Below, piece after piece: positions 14,332 through 24,042 of a stretch of DNA of 64,000 bases; position 1 is the stretch's first letter, and every line of letters begins with the position of its first letter. Location of the stretch: contig OZ239145.1 of NCBI GenBank assembly GCA_965194535.1, positions 1,922,001 to 1,986,000 on the forward strand, in the 5' to 3' direction. This stretch comes from Verrucolacustris abundans. GTDB taxonomy: Bacteria > Verrucomicrobiota > Verrucomicrobiia > Methylacidiphilales > Verrucolacustridaceae. A program made the translations under genes and the position numbers. The notes below the pieces were generated by a model. It had not been told where the DNA came from. It saw only the letters and a list, made by a program, of their open reading frames with translations, and did no database searches.

Positions 14332-16173
14332 CTACAACTGATGTTCGTTCTCTAAAAATCCACGCAGATGCCGTATCCGAGTCGGATGCCGCATCTTCCG
14401 CAAAGCCTTCGCCTCAATCTGACGAATACGCTCTCGGGTCACCTTGAACTGGCGCCCCACCTCTTCCAAGGTCCGTGAGTATCCGTCGACAAGACCAAAT
14501 CTCTGTTCCAGCACCGCTCTTTCCCGATCCGTTAAACTATCCAATACATCCTTAATCTTTTCCTTCAGCATCGAGTAAGCCGTCATGTCGGACGGATTCT
14601 CAGCCGACTTGTCCTCAATAAAGTCTCCAAAAGTCGTGTCGTCACTGTCCCCCACCTGCGCCTGCAACGAAATCGGCTGCTGAGCCATTTTCAATACGGC
14701 TCTCACTCTCTCGACCGGCATTCCCGTTTCGTCCGCTACCTCCTCAGGCGTGGGTTCCCTGCCAAATTCTTGCACCAACTGCTTCTGCACCCGCATCAGC
14801 TTGTTGATCGTTTCGATCATGTGAACGGGAATACGAATCGTCCGAGCCTGATCCGCAATGCTTCGGGTAATCGCCTGCCGAATCCACCATGTCGCATAGG
14901 TAGAAAACTTATATCCCCGCCGATACTCAAACTTCTCCACCGCCTTCATCAAACCCATGTTGCCCTCTTGAATCAGATCCAAGAAAGAAAGGCCGCGATT
15001 CGTGTACTTTTTCGCAATGGAAATGACCAACCGGAGATTGGCTTCCACCATCTCTGTCTTGGCTCGCATCGCCTTCCTGACCCACTCCCTTAAGTCACGA
15101 TGATGGGTAAAGAATTCGTCCCGAGACAGACGCGCCCCGTGCTCAATCTCCTCAATCTCCTCTTTCAGTGTTTTTTTACGGCTCTCCTGCTGGCGGCTTC
15201 GAGATTTAGACTTATGGATCGACTCCAGCTCCGCACTTTTTTCCTGTAACTGACGGTGCATGTTGTCCGCGACAGCAATAAACTCTTCCAATACTTTCTG
15301 TTTAAAGAAGAATTTTACGAAAAGCTTCTCGGCAGCATCCTGTTGTTTGGACAGCTCCTTCAAGACCTTGCTCTTCGCTAGAGCAGACTTTGCATCAAAC
15401 ATTTTGCCGTAAACCTTATGGGATTTCTCATGAACGGCATGTAGTTGCTTCACCAGTGTTTTGAGTGCCGTCATATACTTTTCTCGGCCCTCAATTTTCT
15501 TGTCCTGAATCACCCGATCAAACCGTTCACGGGAATTCAGGAGCTTCTCACCTAGCGAAATATACTCCTTCGCAACGAAACCAAATTTATGCAAGTGGAC
15601 GACGGCTCCAATGTCCGACTCTTCAATTCGTTTTGAAATCTCTACTTCTTGTTCTCTCGTGAGCAGGGGGACTTGGCCCATCTGACGCAAATACATCCGA
15701 ACAGGATCATCCAAAATATCCAGCTTTTCCGGCTTCTCATCCGCGACGACCGCCTCGCTCCCGTCTTCCTCCCGCGGCGCCTTTTTATACCGATCGACTT
15801 CGCTTGCCTCAATGACATCGATCTCGAAATTTCTTAGAAAGATGAGTACCGCTTCTACCTGTTCGGGCTTAGTTACAGTTTCAGGCAAAGCCTCGTGCAA
15901 ATCATCGTGCGTCAGATAGCCCTGTTCCCGTGCTAATTTAATTAACTCCCGCAAACGCTCCTGCTTTTCAGGACTTTGCGCCCAAATTCCCACCCCTTGA
16001 TTTTCCCCAGATCCATTGCCATTGAGCGCCTCCTTGGCTTCAACCTCTGCGGAGGCCAAATCCGCCTCTGACGGCTCATCTGATTGGATGGGTGGCTCCT
16101 CGGACTTCACCTTGCCCCTCGACCCACTCAACTTGGGGGCCTTGATCGACTTGCTTTTCGCGACTTTTTTCAC
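14332..16173 (-). CDS. rpoD: RNA polymerase primary sigma factor (sigma-70/RpoD)
   Basis: A 613-residue housekeeping sigma factor. A Lys/Glu-rich N-terminal extension precedes a region 1.1-like domain (EKQERLRELIKLAREQGYL). Region 1.2 is DDPVRMYLRQMGQVPLLTREQEVEISKRIE. A charged non-conserved insert follows, then region 2 with FLDLIQEGNMGLMKAVEKFE and STYATWWIRQAITRSIADQ, region 3 with REPTPEEVADETG, and region 4.2 with TLEEVGRQFKVTRERIRQIE. All DNA-contacting motifs are intact. The start is GTG. dnaG lies 46 nt upstream on the same strand, the usual rpoD neighbour in many bacteria, giving a dnaG-rpoD macromolecular-synthesis operon. Confidence 0.97.
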   Translation of the reverse strand: MKKVAKSKSIKAPKLSGSRGKVKSEEPPIQSDEPSEADLASAEVEAKEALNGNGSGENQGVGIWAQSPEKQERLRELIKLAREQGYLTHDDLHEALPETVTKPEQVEAVLIFLRNFEIDVIEASEVDRYKKAPREEDGSEAVVADEKPEKLDILDDPVRMYLRQMGQVPLLTREQEVEISKRIEESDIGAVVHLHKFGFVAKEYISLGEKLLNSRERFDRVIQDKKIEGREKYMTALKTLVKQLHAVHEKSHKVYGKMFDAKSALAKSKVLKELSKQQDAAEKLFVKFFFKQKVLEEFIAVADNMHRQLQEKSAELESIHKSKSRSRQQESRKKTLKEEIEEIEHGARLSRDEFFTHHRDLREWVRKAMRAKTEMVEANLRLVISIAKKYTNRGLSFLDLIQEGNMGLMKAVEKFEYRRGYKFSTYATWWIRQAITRSIADQARTIRIPVHMIETINKLMRVQKQLVQEFGREPTPEEVADETGMPVERVRAVLKMAQQPISLQAQVGDSDDTTFGDFIEDKSAENPSDMTAYSMLKEKIKDVLDSLTDRERAVLEQRFGLVDGYSRTLEEVGRQFKVTRERIRQIEAKALRKMRHPTRIRHLRGFLENEHQL

Positions 16174-16219
16174 TCGTTTTGGATGTAATTTTGCTCTGTT
16201 TTAGGTGTGAGGGTAAACA

Positions 16220-18076
16220 TTAAGCATTAGCTTTGGCTGGCCCTGCTGTCAAACGCGCCCTTCTCTTAAGCAGTTCTCCCTGCTGGCGAAGTACTTCCAC
16301 CGCGCTGGCATCCCCCGCGGGAAGGGCCCTTAACTTGGCCGACAACCTCTCCGCCTCTCTTCTCAAATAATCCCCTTCAAGTCGATTTCCTAGCCCATCC
16401 AGGGCCTTGTCCCAATCCTCCTCCAACGAACGCTCCCATACGCCGGCTTCTAAACCTGTAAGAAAATCCTGCTCGTCGGCAACAAGTTGCGGCAAGAGAT
16501 CCCCTAAGCCCGTCCACATATCGTTCCGATACAATTCCCGAATCTTCATATACAACTCCTCACCACCCAGATTTTTTAACCACAACTCATCCACTCGACG
16601 CTCCACTTCTGGAAATTTTGACGGTTGCCCTAAAACCAGCAAAAACAGTTCCCGAATCACAGGATGAACCTCAAGCGGTTTCGCAATCTGAATCCCTGGC
16701 GGATCTTGTCGCTCACTACGCGCCACAATCTTGGCTGTTGCGCTGCGCGACTTCTCGACCTCGTCCATAACCAGACTTTCCCCCAATCCCAAACGAGAAG
16801 CCGCTCGTGCCACCAAACCCGCACGACTCACCGCGCTGTCGACCATGCTCAAAAGTTTCGCCACCGCCTCCACCACTCTCCTTCTCCCCGCAGGCGTCGC
16901 TCCCTCCTGCTGACTCTGCCAATCCACATAAAAATCTAAAAAATCCACCGCCGCGTCGAGTTTCTCCCGAAACGCCTCTGCCCCACCCCTTCGAATCAAG
17001 GAGTCGGGATCATCCCCCGCCGGCAACCTCACCACTTTGACTCCCAGCTCCGCCTTAGCCAACCCGCCCCAGCCTTGTCCGCCCTCCACCAAAATCCCTC
17101 CCAACCTCCCTGCGGCCCGATCCCCCGCAACATCTGCATCCAGACAGATCACAATCTCCTTGGCAAAACGGCCGATCAATTTCGCATGCTCCTCGGTAAA
17201 TCCCGTGCCCAGCGGAGCAACCGCTTGAAGAAAGCCCGCTGCCTGAGCCCGCAATACATCCAACTGCCCCTCACAAACAATGGCTCTTCCCTCCTCAGCC
17301 ATTGCCCTTCGCGCTCGATCAAATCCAAACAGAACACGACCCTTTTTGAAAATCACCGTCTCAGGCGAATTCACATATTTGGGCTCCTCTGGCGCCGCGC
17401 CTGCTAAAACCCTCCCGCTAAATGCAATCACACGCCCCCCCTCGTCCACGATGGGAAACATCAATCGATTCCGAAATCGGTCGTACACTCGACCCGACTG
17501 AGCCCGCAAAGCCACCCCCGACGCAATCATCTCCTCTTCTGTAAACCCGTTTTTCTTTCCCCAATCCAAGGTCGCAGTCCATGCCGCAGGTGCATACCCC
17601 AGCCCAAACCTCGCAATCCACTCCAAAGGTATCTCCCTCTCTTTTAAATAGGCCCGCGCATTCTCCGCACACGGATCTTTTGCCAATAAATCTCGCCAGT
17701 GAAGAGCCAACGCCGCGTGAATTTGTCGCAGTCGCTCCCGCTCCGCACCGCTCCCCCCATCTCCTCCTCCCCCGCCCCCGACCTCCTCCTCTAAGTGCAC
17801 CCCCGCCCGCTCCGCCAAACGCCGAACTGCCGCGGGAAAATCCAACCCCTCCGTCATCATGAGAAAACGGAACACATCTCCGCCCGTCCCCGTGCTAAAA
17901 CACTTGAAAAACTGCTTGTCTGGATGCACGTAAAAGGAGGGCGTTTTCTCTTTCTTAAAAGGACTCAAGCCCCGAAAGTTCGACCCCACCCGCTTGAGCT
18001 GCACCACAGCCCCAGCCACCTCCACTAGATCACTTGCCCGCCTTACCTTCTCAATCGTTTCTGCAGAAAACCCCAT
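16220..18076 (-). CDS. dnaG: DNA primase with a degenerate zinc finger
   Basis: Synthesises RNA primers at the replication fork. The 618-residue protein has the N-terminal zinc-finger domain, a TOPRIM catalytic core (VCEGQLDV with the catalytic Glu and CLDADVAGDRAA with the metal-binding Asps) and a C-terminal helicase-binding domain. In the zinc finger the CPFH and CxxC ligands are replaced: LSPFKKEKTPSF at residues 37-48 has Ser38 and Lys41, and KCFSTG near residue 59 keeps only Cys59 with Thr62. Zinc binding is therefore probably lost while the fold is retained. The ATG at 18076 has GGAG upstream; the longer frame adds only an Arg-rich leader. It is upstream of rpoD. Confidence 0.94.
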   Translation of the reverse strand: MGFSAETIEKVRRASDLVEVAGAVVQLKRVGSNFRGLSPFKKEKTPSFYVHPDKQFFKCFSTGTGGDVFRFLMMTEGLDFPAAVRRLAERAGVHLEEEVGGGGGGDGGSGAERERLRQIHAALALHWRDLLAKDPCAENARAYLKEREIPLEWIARFGLGYAPAAWTATLDWGKKNGFTEEEMIASGVALRAQSGRVYDRFRNRLMFPIVDEGGRVIAFSGRVLAGAAPEEPKYVNSPETVIFKKGRVLFGFDRARRAMAEEGRAIVCEGQLDVLRAQAAGFLQAVAPLGTGFTEEHAKLIGRFAKEIVICLDADVAGDRAAGRLGGILVEGGQGWGGLAKAELGVKVVRLPAGDDPDSLIRRGGAEAFREKLDAAVDFLDFYVDWQSQQEGATPAGRRRVVEAVAKLLSMVDSAVSRAGLVARAASRLGLGESLVMDEVEKSRSATAKIVARSERQDPPGIQIAKPLEVHPVIRELFLLVLGQPSKFPEVERRVDELWLKNLGGEELYMKIRELYRNDMWTGLGDLLPQLVADEQDFLTGLEAGVWERSLEEDWDKALDGLGNRLEGDYLRREAERLSAKLRALPAGDASAVEVLRQQGELLKRRARLTAGPAKANA

Positions 18077-18165
18077 AGATCTCCGTTCTCTCCTCCTCCC
18101 GCCAGCCCGCAAGCCTTTACCCCCCAGTTGCTGAACACCCCCCTTTCCTGCATCTTAATAACTTC

Positions 18166-19287
18166 GTGAACTCAACTTTCAACTATCCCTCCCTTCTCTC
18201 TGCACTTCTCTCCGTGCTCATTCTTTCCCCATGCCTATTTGCCCAAACTCCGTCTACCCAATCTCGAGTCGCTATGATCGAAGATCCCTCCCTCCTTACG
18301 AATTTCGATCCCAAACCCGACCGTATCAAAACCGCCATCTCGGCCCTCCTCACCACCCTGACTGAAAAATCAACCCCTTCCGAGGCTTGGCAAGCGCTGG
18401 GAATTAGCCCCGACGATATCGTGGCTGTGAAAGTCACAGCACGGGGCGACCCCAGAACTGGAACACGCAGGGAAGTGGCTGATGCCGTCGCCGCGAGTCT
18501 GATCGCTGCTGGCGTCAAACCCGACCAAATTACCCTCTGGGACAAGCGCGAAGTCGATATGACCAAGTCAGGATATCCCATCCGCCAAGAGCCCAATAAA
18601 GTTCAAGTTCGCGCAATCATCGCTTCTGCTGCGTCCGATATTCCAGGGCTCGGTTTTGATCCCGACTGTACCCCGTACTTTAACCCCACTATGGGACAAC
18701 TCATTTACGGTGACCTAAAATTTCAACCCTCCTTAATGGACGGCTTGCCCCTCAGCTCTGGTGGTTCAGGCTCCAACTCCGATAAAATTCCGTACTGGTC
18801 CTACTTCACAAAGCTCATCACCCCGAAACAGGTCAAAGTGGTAAATATAGGCTCGATGACCAGTGACCCCGACGTGGGAATTTACGGTTGTTGCATCTCC
18901 CTCGCACTGGGCAGCGTGGACAATTCTCGCCGCCTTCTAAAGCCCAATGCCGACCAAGACACAACCGTGGGCGATATCCTTATGTCCGATCCTCTTCTCA
19001 AACCTAAAACCGTTCTCCACATCTCAGACGGGCTCATTGTGAAATTCGCGGGAGGCAAAGAGTTTGATGCCAACTATTCCTATACCCCTGGCCTTCTTCT
19101 TGCATCGACCGATCCTGTTGCCATGGATGTTTTAGCCCTTGCGCGTTTTGAAAAAAAACGGCTCGACCCCGGGGTTGGGATTCCTCCTATTCCAAAAATT
19201 GGAAAAGTGCCTCACCTCGAAGGGGCCGCCCTTATTGGCGCAGGCACATCGAACCTGGAAAAGATCCAAATCTTGCCCGCGAAATAA
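18166..19287 (+). CDS. Exported DUF362-family protein
   Basis: A 373-residue protein with a Sec-type signal peptide (hydrophobic SALLSVLILSPCLFA, residues 12-26). The mature part matches the DUF362 pattern: VAVKVTARGDPRTG, then a DQITLWDKRE segment, then LVMIS-like turns and a C-terminal DPVAMDVLALARFEKKR with GVGIPPIPKIG. DUF362 proteins often carry ferredoxin-type clusters, but this one has no CxxCxxC motif, and its function is unknown. It starts with GTG, with TAATAA just upstream and no clear ribosome site. It is divergent from dnaG and converges on ndk. Confidence 0.72.
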   Translation: MNSTFNYPSLLSALLSVLILSPCLFAQTPSTQSRVAMIEDPSLLTNFDPKPDRIKTAISALLTTLTEKSTPSEAWQALGISPDDIVAVKVTARGDPRTGTRREVADAVAASLIAAGVKPDQITLWDKREVDMTKSGYPIRQEPNKVQVRAIIASAASDIPGLGFDPDCTPYFNPTMGQLIYGDLKFQPSLMDGLPLSSGGSGSNSDKIPYWSYFTKLITPKQVKVVNIGSMTSDPDVGIYGCCISLALGSVDNSRRLLKPNADQDTTVGDILMSDPLLKPKTVLHISDGLIVKFAGGKEFDANYSYTPGLLLASTDPVAMDVLALARFEKKRLDPGVGIPPIPKIGKVPHLEGAALIGAGTSNLEKIQILPAK

Positions 19288-19309
19288 ATCCGCGCCCGCT
19301 TTGATTCGG

Positions 19310-19735
19310 CTAAACTTTAGGATCGGTAGACCCAAAGAACCTACGCAACTCCGCCTGCGCTGTCTCGGCCGAGTCCGAAGCATGTAACACATTATGCATC
19401 TTATCTTTTCCTAAATCCCCACGGATCGTTCCCTTAGGCGCCTTTGTGCTGTCCGTTGGACCTAAAAGATCCCGCACTTTCGCAATCGCGTTCTCTCCAG
19501 CCAAGGCAACAGCAACCACAGGCCCTGAAGACATAAACTGCTCGATCTCGGGAAAGAAAGGGAGCTGGGCCAAATGAGCATAGTGCTCTTTCAATAAAGG
19601 CCCGTTCAAACGCAACATCCTGCAATTGATGATTTTTAATCCAGCCTTCTCCAAACGATGCAAAACCTCACCCGTTAGCCCTTCAGCTACCGCGTCCGGT
19701 TTCACTAGAATCAATGTCATTTCATGCTGTTTCAT
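19310..19735 (-). CDS. ndk: Nucleoside diphosphate kinase
   Basis: Transfers the gamma-phosphate of ATP to other NDPs through a phospho-His intermediate. The 141-residue protein begins with TLILVKPDAVAEGL, has the RMLRLN kpn region and ends with the active-site HNVLHASDS, His118 being the phosphorylated residue. The length is standard. The ATG at 19735 is right: it lies 1 nt after the TAG of the upstream gene, with GGGAGG inside that gene's end. The longer frame adds a non-family leader. Its translation is probably coupled to the O-antigen-ligase-like gene. Confidence 0.95.
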   Translation of the reverse strand: MKQHEMTLILVKPDAVAEGLTGEVLHRLEKAGLKIINCRMLRLNGPLLKEHYAHLAQLPFFPEIEQFMSSGPVVAVALAGENAIAKVRDLLGPTDSTKAPKGTIRGDLGKDKMHNVLHASDSAETAQAELRRFFGSTDPKV

Positions 19736-19736
19736 A

Positions 19737-21779
19737 CTAATCCTCCCTTGGGTTGAACCTCTTAACCTGCCGAGTTCCTCCCCCTTTCGCAATCAGCTCT
19801 TTCACCCGTGCCAACATCTCCTGAGCCTCAGCTGTCGCGTCTTTTTCTGCCCCATCTCCAGGACGAACCATGCCGGGCACTGAAATCGCCTTTTCAAACT
19901 GCTCTTGAGCCGCCAGTAAATTTCCACTTCGCCAAAGATGATTGCCGTAGCTTACGTGAAAAAACTTTCCGTTAGGACGATTCTTAATACCTAGCTGATA
20001 GAGGACTTCCGCTTCTGAGAATTTACCTTGTAGATCCAGAATGCTGGCGCGCCTGACGTAATAAACATCATCCTTGGGACTTTGCTCTTCCGCTCTTCGA
20101 TACCAAAGAATTGCCGACTCAGAATAGCGGTCCAACTTCACCTTGCGTTCCGCCACCGCAGTGGGGCTAGGAGCAGGTGGCTTAAAATAAACCTCGATGA
20201 GCTTAAGGCGATAGGCATCGCCCATGGTTTCCGCGAAAACAGGAGATCGCGGATCCCACCGCTCTCCCTCTTGCCCCGCTTTTTGAAGCGCCTCATCCGA
20301 AAGCTTGGCAGCCTCCGCAGCCTTCTCTGGAACGGCTCTCCAACCTGCCCAAGTCTTCCAGCCATAGACTGCGCTTACCCCTGCAAGAACCAGCGCCAAA
20401 GAAGCCAGGACAGCATTTAACAATTTTGCATGCATCATCCCTCGCTCTCGCCAAACCGTCGTGGTTCCAATTCCAAGCAGCAGAAAAGAAGAGATCGCTG
20501 TCGCTGGAATGTGATAATTAAAATCCACAAACGCGTGAGCTAACATCGCCGCCCCCACAGACCATCCTAGGCCGGTGCAAAGATCCGCTGGAGTATCCTT
20601 CTCTCGACTCCTGCTCCGATGCCAAAGGAAAAAGCCTAGATAAATCCAGAAGAGCACTACAAAAAAGAATCCCACTGCTCCATAATCACACAGCGTGTTT
20701 ACATAGTCGTTGTGCGTAAACACGGTTCGCGTTCCGTATTTCCAACTTGGCCATCGCAAGTGCTCCAAATCAAAACTTCCAGGCCCATGCCCAAACCAAG
20801 GGGCCTTTTTCCATATCTCTAATCCATCCAGCGCAAGTTGATACCGAAAATTCCCCTCCCCACTAAACACCCTCTCCCACCCCTCGCCCTTTTGTCCCAT
20901 CAGCGCATCCCAGCGCTTCATAATCTTTTCATCTCCCCGAGCCATCCAAAGCCCTCCTGCCAAACCGCCGCACACCAAGATAAAAACAAAACCTCGCCCC
21001 ACCCAGTTCAAGGGCCCTCTGCGCAGCCAGCGACCTAGCCACACTCCAATCGACACAACCCACGCAAGGAAACTTCCTCGAGATATTGAAAAGGCGACAC
21101 CTACGGCGCTACTAAGGACGCTCCACCCCGCCAAGAGTCGCAAAGGCCAAACAAAACCGGGCCATGCCATCAGGGTCAAGCCTGCTAGGCTGGCCTGCAC
21201 TAAATAGTTTCCAAAATGGTTTGGACATCCAAAAGTCCCCGACATCCGCGCCTCGTAATCAGGCCGATCCACCTTCTCCCATCCTAAAATTTCAACCGGC
21301 CCAATTGGATAAACCCCTACCCTAAAGTGTAAAAATCCGTAAAGCTCCGTTAAAAGGGCAACGACAAGAAACCACCCTAAAATCCAGGGAACGATTTTCC
21401 GTCCTCCTAATTGATGGCGAACGGATAAAAATACCGCGCCATACATCGACGCCCATAGCCACTCTACACGGGCGAAATATTCGCACGGAGCCCTCAAGGT
21501 CGCCCATCCCGCGTAGGCTAAAAAAAGAAAGATAGGAACGTCCATCCAACCGATCACCCTTTTCCCACTTTGTATCCCCTCGATGGCACGAAGAGCCAGG
21601 CAAACCCACAACCCTGCTGAAATCAGAAAAGCGGGCCCCGCAAATGCTCTCCGAGCCCCCCCCAAATACAATCCACTCCCCGTCACCAACGCCAAGAGAA
21701 ATACCCATGCCAACACGGCTAGCCCCCGACTCACCCAAGATTCCCAAGGCAGGGATTTCTCCTCCTGCCCAGCGTGCAT
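19737..21779 (-). CDS. O-antigen ligase/Wzy-like membrane protein with a C-terminal TPR domain
   Basis: A 680-residue inner-membrane protein with about eleven hydrophobic segments over the first 440 residues. It carries the Wzy_C-type motif GHGPGSFDLEHLRWPSW followed by TRTVFTHNDYVNTLCDYGAVGF, the large-loop region of O-antigen ligases and polymerases that joins a lipid-linked glycan to an acceptor. The C-terminal 200 residues contain tetratricopeptide-like repeats (RRAEEQSPKDDVYYVRRASILDLQGKFSEAE, then YGNHLWRSGNLLAAQEQFE). Ligase versus polymerase cannot be told apart. It is encoded between jag and ndk, separated by 8 and 1 nt, so it is probably part of the ribosomal/insertase operon. Confidence 0.8.
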   Translation of the reverse strand: MHAGQEEKSLPWESWVSRGLAVLAWVFLLALVTGSGLYLGGARRAFAGPAFLISAGLWVCLALRAIEGIQSGKRVIGWMDVPIFLFLAYAGWATLRAPCEYFARVEWLWASMYGAVFLSVRHQLGGRKIVPWILGWFLVVALLTELYGFLHFRVGVYPIGPVEILGWEKVDRPDYEARMSGTFGCPNHFGNYLVQASLAGLTLMAWPGFVWPLRLLAGWSVLSSAVGVAFSISRGSFLAWVVSIGVWLGRWLRRGPLNWVGRGFVFILVCGGLAGGLWMARGDEKIMKRWDALMGQKGEGWERVFSGEGNFRYQLALDGLEIWKKAPWFGHGPGSFDLEHLRWPSWKYGTRTVFTHNDYVNTLCDYGAVGFFFVVLFWIYLGFFLWHRSRSREKDTPADLCTGLGWSVGAAMLAHAFVDFNYHIPATAISSFLLLGIGTTTVWRERGMMHAKLLNAVLASLALVLAGVSAVYGWKTWAGWRAVPEKAAEAAKLSDEALQKAGQEGERWDPRSPVFAETMGDAYRLKLIEVYFKPPAPSPTAVAERKVKLDRYSESAILWYRRAEEQSPKDDVYYVRRASILDLQGKFSEAEVLYQLGIKNRPNGKFFHVSYGNHLWRSGNLLAAQEQFEKAISVPGMVRPGDGAEKDATAEAQEMLARVKELIAKGGGTRQVKRFNPRED

Positions 21780-21787
21780 ATTCCTGC

Positions 21788-22261
21788 TCAGGCTTTGGCC
21801 GGTCGTCGCGGTCGAACCCGAATCCGCTTCAAACGGGACGGGCTCTCCGGACTCACCGTCTCCACCTGCGGGTCATCCCGAAAAGCTTGATGGATGATCC
21901 TGCGTTCGTACGCATTCATCGGAGGCAACTCAACTGTCTCTCCCGAGGTCCGCACCCTCTCCACCATCTCCCCTATTTCCGCCAACAAGCCTGCCTCCTG
22001 CTCTTTTCTGAAGTTCTCCACATCGACAATCACCCGCGGTGCGGGCTCTTCTCCGCGGGCCAACATTCGATTCAGTAAAAATTGCAAGTCATCCACCGTC
22101 TCCCCATCCCTTCCGATCAATCGAGCAGGATTTTGCATTCTCACATGCAACACGTTGTCATCCCCCCGCTTCTCTTCCTCGAGCGTGAATGCAAAGCCCA
22201 AGTGCCCGAGCATATTTTCCAGCACCTCTCGCGCTCCCTGGGACGTAGGCGCGGCGCTCAT
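21788..22261 (-). CDS. khpB: KH-R3H RNA-binding protein (Jag/KhpB-like)
   Basis: A 157-residue RNA-binding protein with a KH domain (RLIGRDGETVDDLQFLLNRM) and a C-terminal R3H domain ending in PPMNAYERRIIHQAFRD with the R-x3-H core. In Gram-positive bacteria KhpB/Jag binds many RNAs and affects cell-wall growth. The Jag-N domain is missing, so this is the short form. The ATG overlaps the yidC TGA as ATGA, so it is coupled. The gene sits in the conserved rpmH-rnpA-yidD-yidC-jag order. Confidence 0.88.
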   Translation of the reverse strand: MSAAPTSQGAREVLENMLGHLGFAFTLEEEKRGDDNVLHVRMQNPARLIGRDGETVDDLQFLLNRMLARGEEPAPRVIVDVENFRKEQEAGLLAEIGEMVERVRTSGETVELPPMNAYERRIIHQAFRDDPQVETVSPESPSRLKRIRVRPRRPAKA

Positions 22262-24042
22262 TTTTTCCCCCACATTCCACCCTTCCAACGCCCCCTCTTG
22301 ACCAAATCCACAGGCTTCGCGGCTTTCTCCAACTTGGGCATGGGTTGGCGAAGGTTGTACATCAGCTGACCAATGGATAGGAAGTTTTGCACGGTCCAGT
22401 ACAACGATAGTGCCGAACTGAAATTATAGCAAAACACTAACATAATCACGGGCATCAACTTCATCATCTTGGCCCCAGGATTATCTACCCCCTGGGGTTG
22501 AGGCGTGAGATGCATGCTCCAAACCATCGCGGCCGTCATAATCAAAGGCATCGGATTGATCGGAATCCCTAATCCGGGCAAATACCCGATCGTGTCCGGG
22601 CGGGATAAGTCATGAATCCAAAGGAAGGCTTGCCCCCGCAACTCCACAGAACTTAACAGCATGTAGTAGAATCCTAAAAATACGGGCATCTGAATCAGCA
22701 TCGGAAGGCATCCTCCCAACGGATTCACCCCATAGTCCCGATAGAGTTTCATCATCTCGCCGTTCAGCTTGGTCGGCTCCTCTTTATATTTTTCCTGAAT
22801 TTCTTTCAATTTTGGGGCCAAAATCTGCATTTTTTTCATACTTTGATTCGCCTTCGCTTGAGGCACCCAAAGAATGGCCTTTAGTAAAATCGTCAGAATC
22901 ACAATCGACCAACCGTAACTTCCTACCCCCTTCTCAATGGTGTTCATGACAACAAGCAGAGGCCGGCTCACAATTCCCATCCAGCCAAACTCCATCACCT
23001 CGTCTTCTCCCTGGGCCAACCGCCGAAGTCTCCAATCCTCCTTCGGCCCTGCATACAATCCAAATCGCCGAACATTTTTACCCCCCGCCACAAGATCAAA
23101 CCCAGATAACTTGATCCACGTCTCGATCGCGCCTACCGCCCCTCCTCCATCCCGCATTTTCTGCCCGCTTAATTCGACCTTACGAGCCTCGGCCCCAATT
23201 GCAGGCGAGTCTTGAGCCGTCAACACCACTGCAAAGAACTGGCTTTTGGCAGCCACCCATTTGACCGATCGATCCTCTCGACTTGTCACCAACTCCTTGC
23301 CCTTTTGCGGAAAGAGAAACATGAACCGTGAATCGATGAACTCAGGTAATTTATGCGCCGTGTAGGTGCCGTCCGTTGTGAACCAACCCGTTCCTACATA
23401 CGCCTCCTCCTCGGCTCGCAAATGAACAGGCGCCCCCACCCCTGCGGACAAGGCATACGCGGGTAAAGCGACAGGCACGCCTCCACGATTTTCTACCTCT
23501 TGTGTAAAACTTACATCGTACTCCCCCGACAACCGGAAAGTTCTTCGAATGAATACTTCACCCCCCACCTGCGCAGGAGCCACGAAAACAACCTCGCTCG
23601 GATCCGCTTTTTCCAGACTCCATGCCAACCCTTCTCCTGGAGGCGTCCACCCCCGTAATTCAAAAACCGCATCCGGAGATCCTAGGTTTAGCCTTACCTT
23701 CTCCTCCCCCTCCGCTCCGTGCTGAAGCAACACCATCTCACGGATGCCTCCACCCCATGAGGTCAAAACCAATCGAAGGGTCTTATTTTCTAAAATCGCC
23801 GTTTGCTCTGCCCCGGTCCGTGTCACAGATCCAGGCGCTAATGTTTCTTTGGGGGTTAGAATCGGATCAGGAGTAGGGACTGATTTCTCAGGCCGAGTGA
23901 CAGCATTTGTTTCCCCCGAACTCAGTTTCTTTTGAGGAGCAGGCGGGTAGAAGTGCGCCACAATTTTCGGATAGAGAAGGAGCAGTAAAAAACAGGCTCC
24001 CGCCGCAATCCAAGACTTTCGATCCATTCCACCCTTTTTCAT
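22258..24042 (-). CDS. yidC: Membrane protein insertase YidC
   Basis: Inserts membrane proteins alone or with SecYEG. The 594-residue protein has a signal-anchor helix near residues 8-26 (SWIAAGACFLLLLLYPK), a large periplasmic beta domain (roughly 60-330), and the 60KD-IMP insertase core (VGSYGWSIVILTILLKAILW, the MKKMQILAPKLKEIQEKYK coiled hairpin, and GCLPMLIQMPVFLGFYYML). The periplasmic domain marks the Gram-negative type. The ATG at 24042 overlaps the yidD stop as ATGA; the longer frame adds only an Arg/Gly-rich leader. It is translationally coupled to jag. Confidence 0.96.
   Translation of the reverse strand: MKKGGMDRKSWIAAGACFLLLLLYPKIVAHFYPPAPQKKLSSGETNAVTRPEKSVPTPDPILTPKETLAPGSVTRTGAEQTAILENKTLRLVLTSWGGGIREMVLLQHGAEGEEKVRLNLGSPDAVFELRGWTPPGEGLAWSLEKADPSEVVFVAPAQVGGEVFIRRTFRLSGEYDVSFTQEVENRGGVPVALPAYALSAGVGAPVHLRAEEEAYVGTGWFTTDGTYTAHKLPEFIDSRFMFLFPQKGKELVTSREDRSVKWVAAKSQFFAVVLTAQDSPAIGAEARKVELSGQKMRDGGGAVGAIETWIKLSGFDLVAGGKNVRRFGLYAGPKEDWRLRRLAQGEDEVMEFGWMGIVSRPLLVVMNTIEKGVGSYGWSIVILTILLKAILWVPQAKANQSMKKMQILAPKLKEIQEKYKEEPTKLNGEMMKLYRDYGVNPLGGCLPMLIQMPVFLGFYYMLLSSVELRGQAFLWIHDLSRPDTIGYLPGLGIPINPMPLIMTAAMVWSMHLTPQPQGVDNPGAKMMKLMPVIMLVFCYNFSSALSLYWTVQNFLSIGQLMYNLRQPMPKLEKAAKPVDLVKRGRWKGGMWGKK

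Noticed and set aside
18166..19287. An Fe-S ferredoxin domain in the DUF362 protein.
   Set aside because: No CxxCxxC motif is present.
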